The notes beneath the pieces are model-generated. The model was given only the letters and a program-made list of their open reading frames with translations, had not been told where the DNA came from and did no database searches. The position numbers were made by a program, and so were the translations under genes. A DNA stretch of 7,486 nt, taken from assembly GCA_913048545.1 (NCBI GenBank), contig CAJWWH010000084.1, positions 1-7,486 of the forward strand, written 5' to 3'. Source of the stretch: an uncultured Opitutia bacterium (GTDB lineage Bacteria > Verrucomicrobiota > Verrucomicrobiae > Opitutales > MB11C04). Positions 5,996-7,486 of this stretch are shown in pieces. The stretch's first letter is position 1; each line of letters begins with the position of its first letter.

Positions 5996-7486
5996 TTAAG
6001 TTCCTGTTAATTTTTAGTTCATTTTTTCTCTCCTGTCTTATACACGGGAAGCTTCCTTTGCGAACATGGACGAGCACTGCCGGACAAACAATGGAAGCTC
6101 GCTTTGTTGAGCGGGTGGGGGATGGAATAAAGATTAAATTAGAAAATGGGCGGATATTTACACTCCCACTTTCAAGGTTTTCAAATTCTGATCAGGATTA
6201 TGTTACAAGTCTGGACGGATTGATTGCCGAACCAATTGCTAGAAGTGCCCGGACTTTTTATCTGGAAGATGAAGCATGGCCGGGATATTTAAAAGGTGGT
6301 CTGATTGTTCTTTCAGTTTCCGGAGATGTACAGACCAAGTCTCCTCCGCTTGAGTATGTGGACGAGTATGATCCTAAACCACCGCCGAAATGGAAAGCTC
6401 CAAAGAAGGGTGATATTTTGGTTGTCGGGCATCAGGTACAGACGGGTACCGATGGAAAAATGGGACTCCTTCTGACCAATGGTACGGTTACCACTATTCT
6501 CCCCAAAACCAGTTTATTAATAAAAACTTTCTTTCAGGAACAAATAGTGCCTGAAGACAGTAATTTAGAAATGAGTAATATACGGGAGGAAATTAGTCCA
6601 TCCATGGTAAAGTTTGAAATGGATGTAGGAGAACTGATTGTGGAAACAAAAAAGCTGGATAAGAAATCCTCCTTTTTTATCGAGTCTCAACTCGGAACTG
6701 CGGGTATTCGGGGCACAGCATTTCGACTATCTATAAATGATAAAACTCAGTCACTGGAAGTGTTACGTGGACAGGTGGATACATTATACAAGGAAAGACA
6801 GATAACATCGGTAATTAATGGGCAACGGGCAGATATGAGTGAGTCTGAATCATCTTCGCCCAGTTTATTACCGGATACAACAAGTGAAGAAATTGAAAAT
6901 GTGTGTAATCTGTTAGCCGAGGTTTCAGCAGAAATTACTGTTGGAGAAGTTGTAAAAAAACAGAACGAAGCAAATCCCCCAATTACACTCATTTTGGATG
7001 AAAATGGATTTGAATATGCCATGCGTAAAAAAATCCGCCGACCGAGGGGAAGGATTTTACAAGAGGATTATGACCGGGTTGAGAATTTGCAAAGTCATCC
7101 TGATAATAATTCAGAATTAGATGATATTAGATTTTTGGAAAAGCTGACCAAACTTAGGAGACTTCAACTACATTCGCTCTTTATAAATGACATAAGTAGT
7201 CTCTCGAGACTATCAAACTTGGAGCTTTTAAATTTACATTGTGAACGAGTTCTGAATTACAAACCGGTGAGTAACCTTGTTAACATAAAAGTACTAAGTT
7301 TGGGGAGTAGTCAGCTTAATTTTTTTACTAAATTTTCGAAACTTGAGGAGTTAAGTTTGCGGGCGGGCTTTGACTTTGAAATTTTAGAAAAATTTGCAAA
7401 ATTAAAGATTTTAAAAATCAACTATGGAGGACAATCCGAAAAGCTAAATAATTTTATAAATCTAAAAAGACTTAATAAATTAGAAC
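5995..7486 (+). CDS. Exported SHD1-like / FecR-like / leucine-rich-repeat protein, partial at 3' end
   Basis: An open frame of 497 codons continues past the window edge. Numbering from the ATT at 5995: residues 1-18 form a signal peptide (Lys2, then a hydrophobic run, possible cleavage after IHG). Residues 23-70 match the SHD1-like pattern (RTWTSTAGQ, then KLENGRIFTLPLSRF, then SDQDYV). Residues about 100-270 are FecR-like, with KGDILVVGHQVQTG at 138-151, a GLLLTNG strand, LGTAGIRGTAF at 233-243 and a closing strand LEVLRGQV. Residues about 381-497 hold leucine-rich repeats starting near 381, 403, 425, 444, 464 and 484. It is probably periplasmic or surface-located; its ligand is unknown. FecR domains elsewhere act in envelope signalling, but no sigma factor is seen here. 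The start is uncertain: the frame opens at 5992 and has no ATG until 6091, inside SHD1. ATT 5992 or 5995 and CTG 6004 are the candidates. The LRR part is much richer in A/T than the rest. Confidence 0.85.
   Translation, partial: MKFLLIFSSFFLSCLIHGKLPLRTWTSTAGQTMEARFVERVGDGIKIKLENGRIFTLPLSRFSNSDQDYVTSLDGLIAEPIARSARTFYLEDEAWPGYLKGGLIVLSVSGDVQTKSPPLEYVDEYDPKPPPKWKAPKKGDILVVGHQVQTGTDGKMGLLLTNGTVTTILPKTSLLIKTFFQEQIVPEDSNLEMSNIREEISPSMVKFEMDVGELIVETKKLDKKSSFFIESQLGTAGIRGTAFRLSINDKTQSLEVLRGQVDTLYKERQITSVINGQRADMSESESSSPSLLPDTTSEEIENVCNLLAEVSAEITVGEVVKKQNEANPPITLILDENGFEYAMRKKIRRPRGRILQEDYDRVENLQSHPDNNSELDDIRFLEKLTKLRRLQLHSLFINDISSLSRLSNLELLNLHCERVLNYKPVSNLVNIKVLSLGSSQLNFFTKFSKLEELSLRAGFDFEILEKFAKLKILKINYGGQSEKLNNFINLKRLNKLE

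Noticed and set aside
6747..7022. A 91-codon minus-strand open frame within the FecR/LRR gene.
   Set aside because: It lies wholly opposite the well-supported FecR-like coding sequence and shows no recognisable domain.

Overview
The window looks like chromosomal DNA of a Gram-negative bacterium of the PVC group, most likely a marine-type Verrucomicrobiota (Opitutae-like). Three things suggest this: an LptD/OstA-type outer-membrane protein, an exported protein with an SHD1-like (SLA1 homology 1) domain fused to FecR and leucine-rich repeats, and a scarcity of Shine-Dalgarno sequences with A/T-rich leaders. The taxonomic call is inference; no rRNA or other phylogenetic marker is present.

Layout. 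Positions 34-3633 hold four minus-strand genes in one direction with short gaps (61, 47 and 36 bp), read in the order lptD, a 91-residue protein of unknown function, a 252-residue Pro/Ala-rich protein with one C-terminal membrane segment, and thioredoxin. A 113-bp divergent intergenic region (3634-3746) separates lptD from a complete plus-strand glycogen branching enzyme gene, glgB (3747-5924). After an A/T-rich gap of about 70 bp comes a long plus-strand reading frame, 5995 to the window end. It encodes a signal peptide, an SHD1-like domain, a FecR-like domain and at least six leucine-rich repeats, and it is cut off by the window edge.

How the genes relate. lptD (outer-membrane LPS insertion) and trxA (cytoplasmic thiol reduction) are housekeeping genes. 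The two small genes between them are unrecognised and are the least explained part of the minus-strand cluster. glgB is here without other glycogen genes. The most unusual locus is the last gene: its homologous coding sequence extends well upstream of the first in-frame ATG. The best signal peptide starts at an ATT codon, and a TTGACC/TTTAAT promoter-like pair would place the transcript start at about that codon. Either initiation is non-canonical or the start codon is damaged.

No tRNA, rRNA, CRISPR array, insertion sequence, integrase or phage gene was seen, and no gene-free stretch exceeds 300 bases. I see no clear new multi-gene defence or metabolic system. The candidates for novelty are the SHD1-FecR-LRR protein and the two small genes beside lptD.
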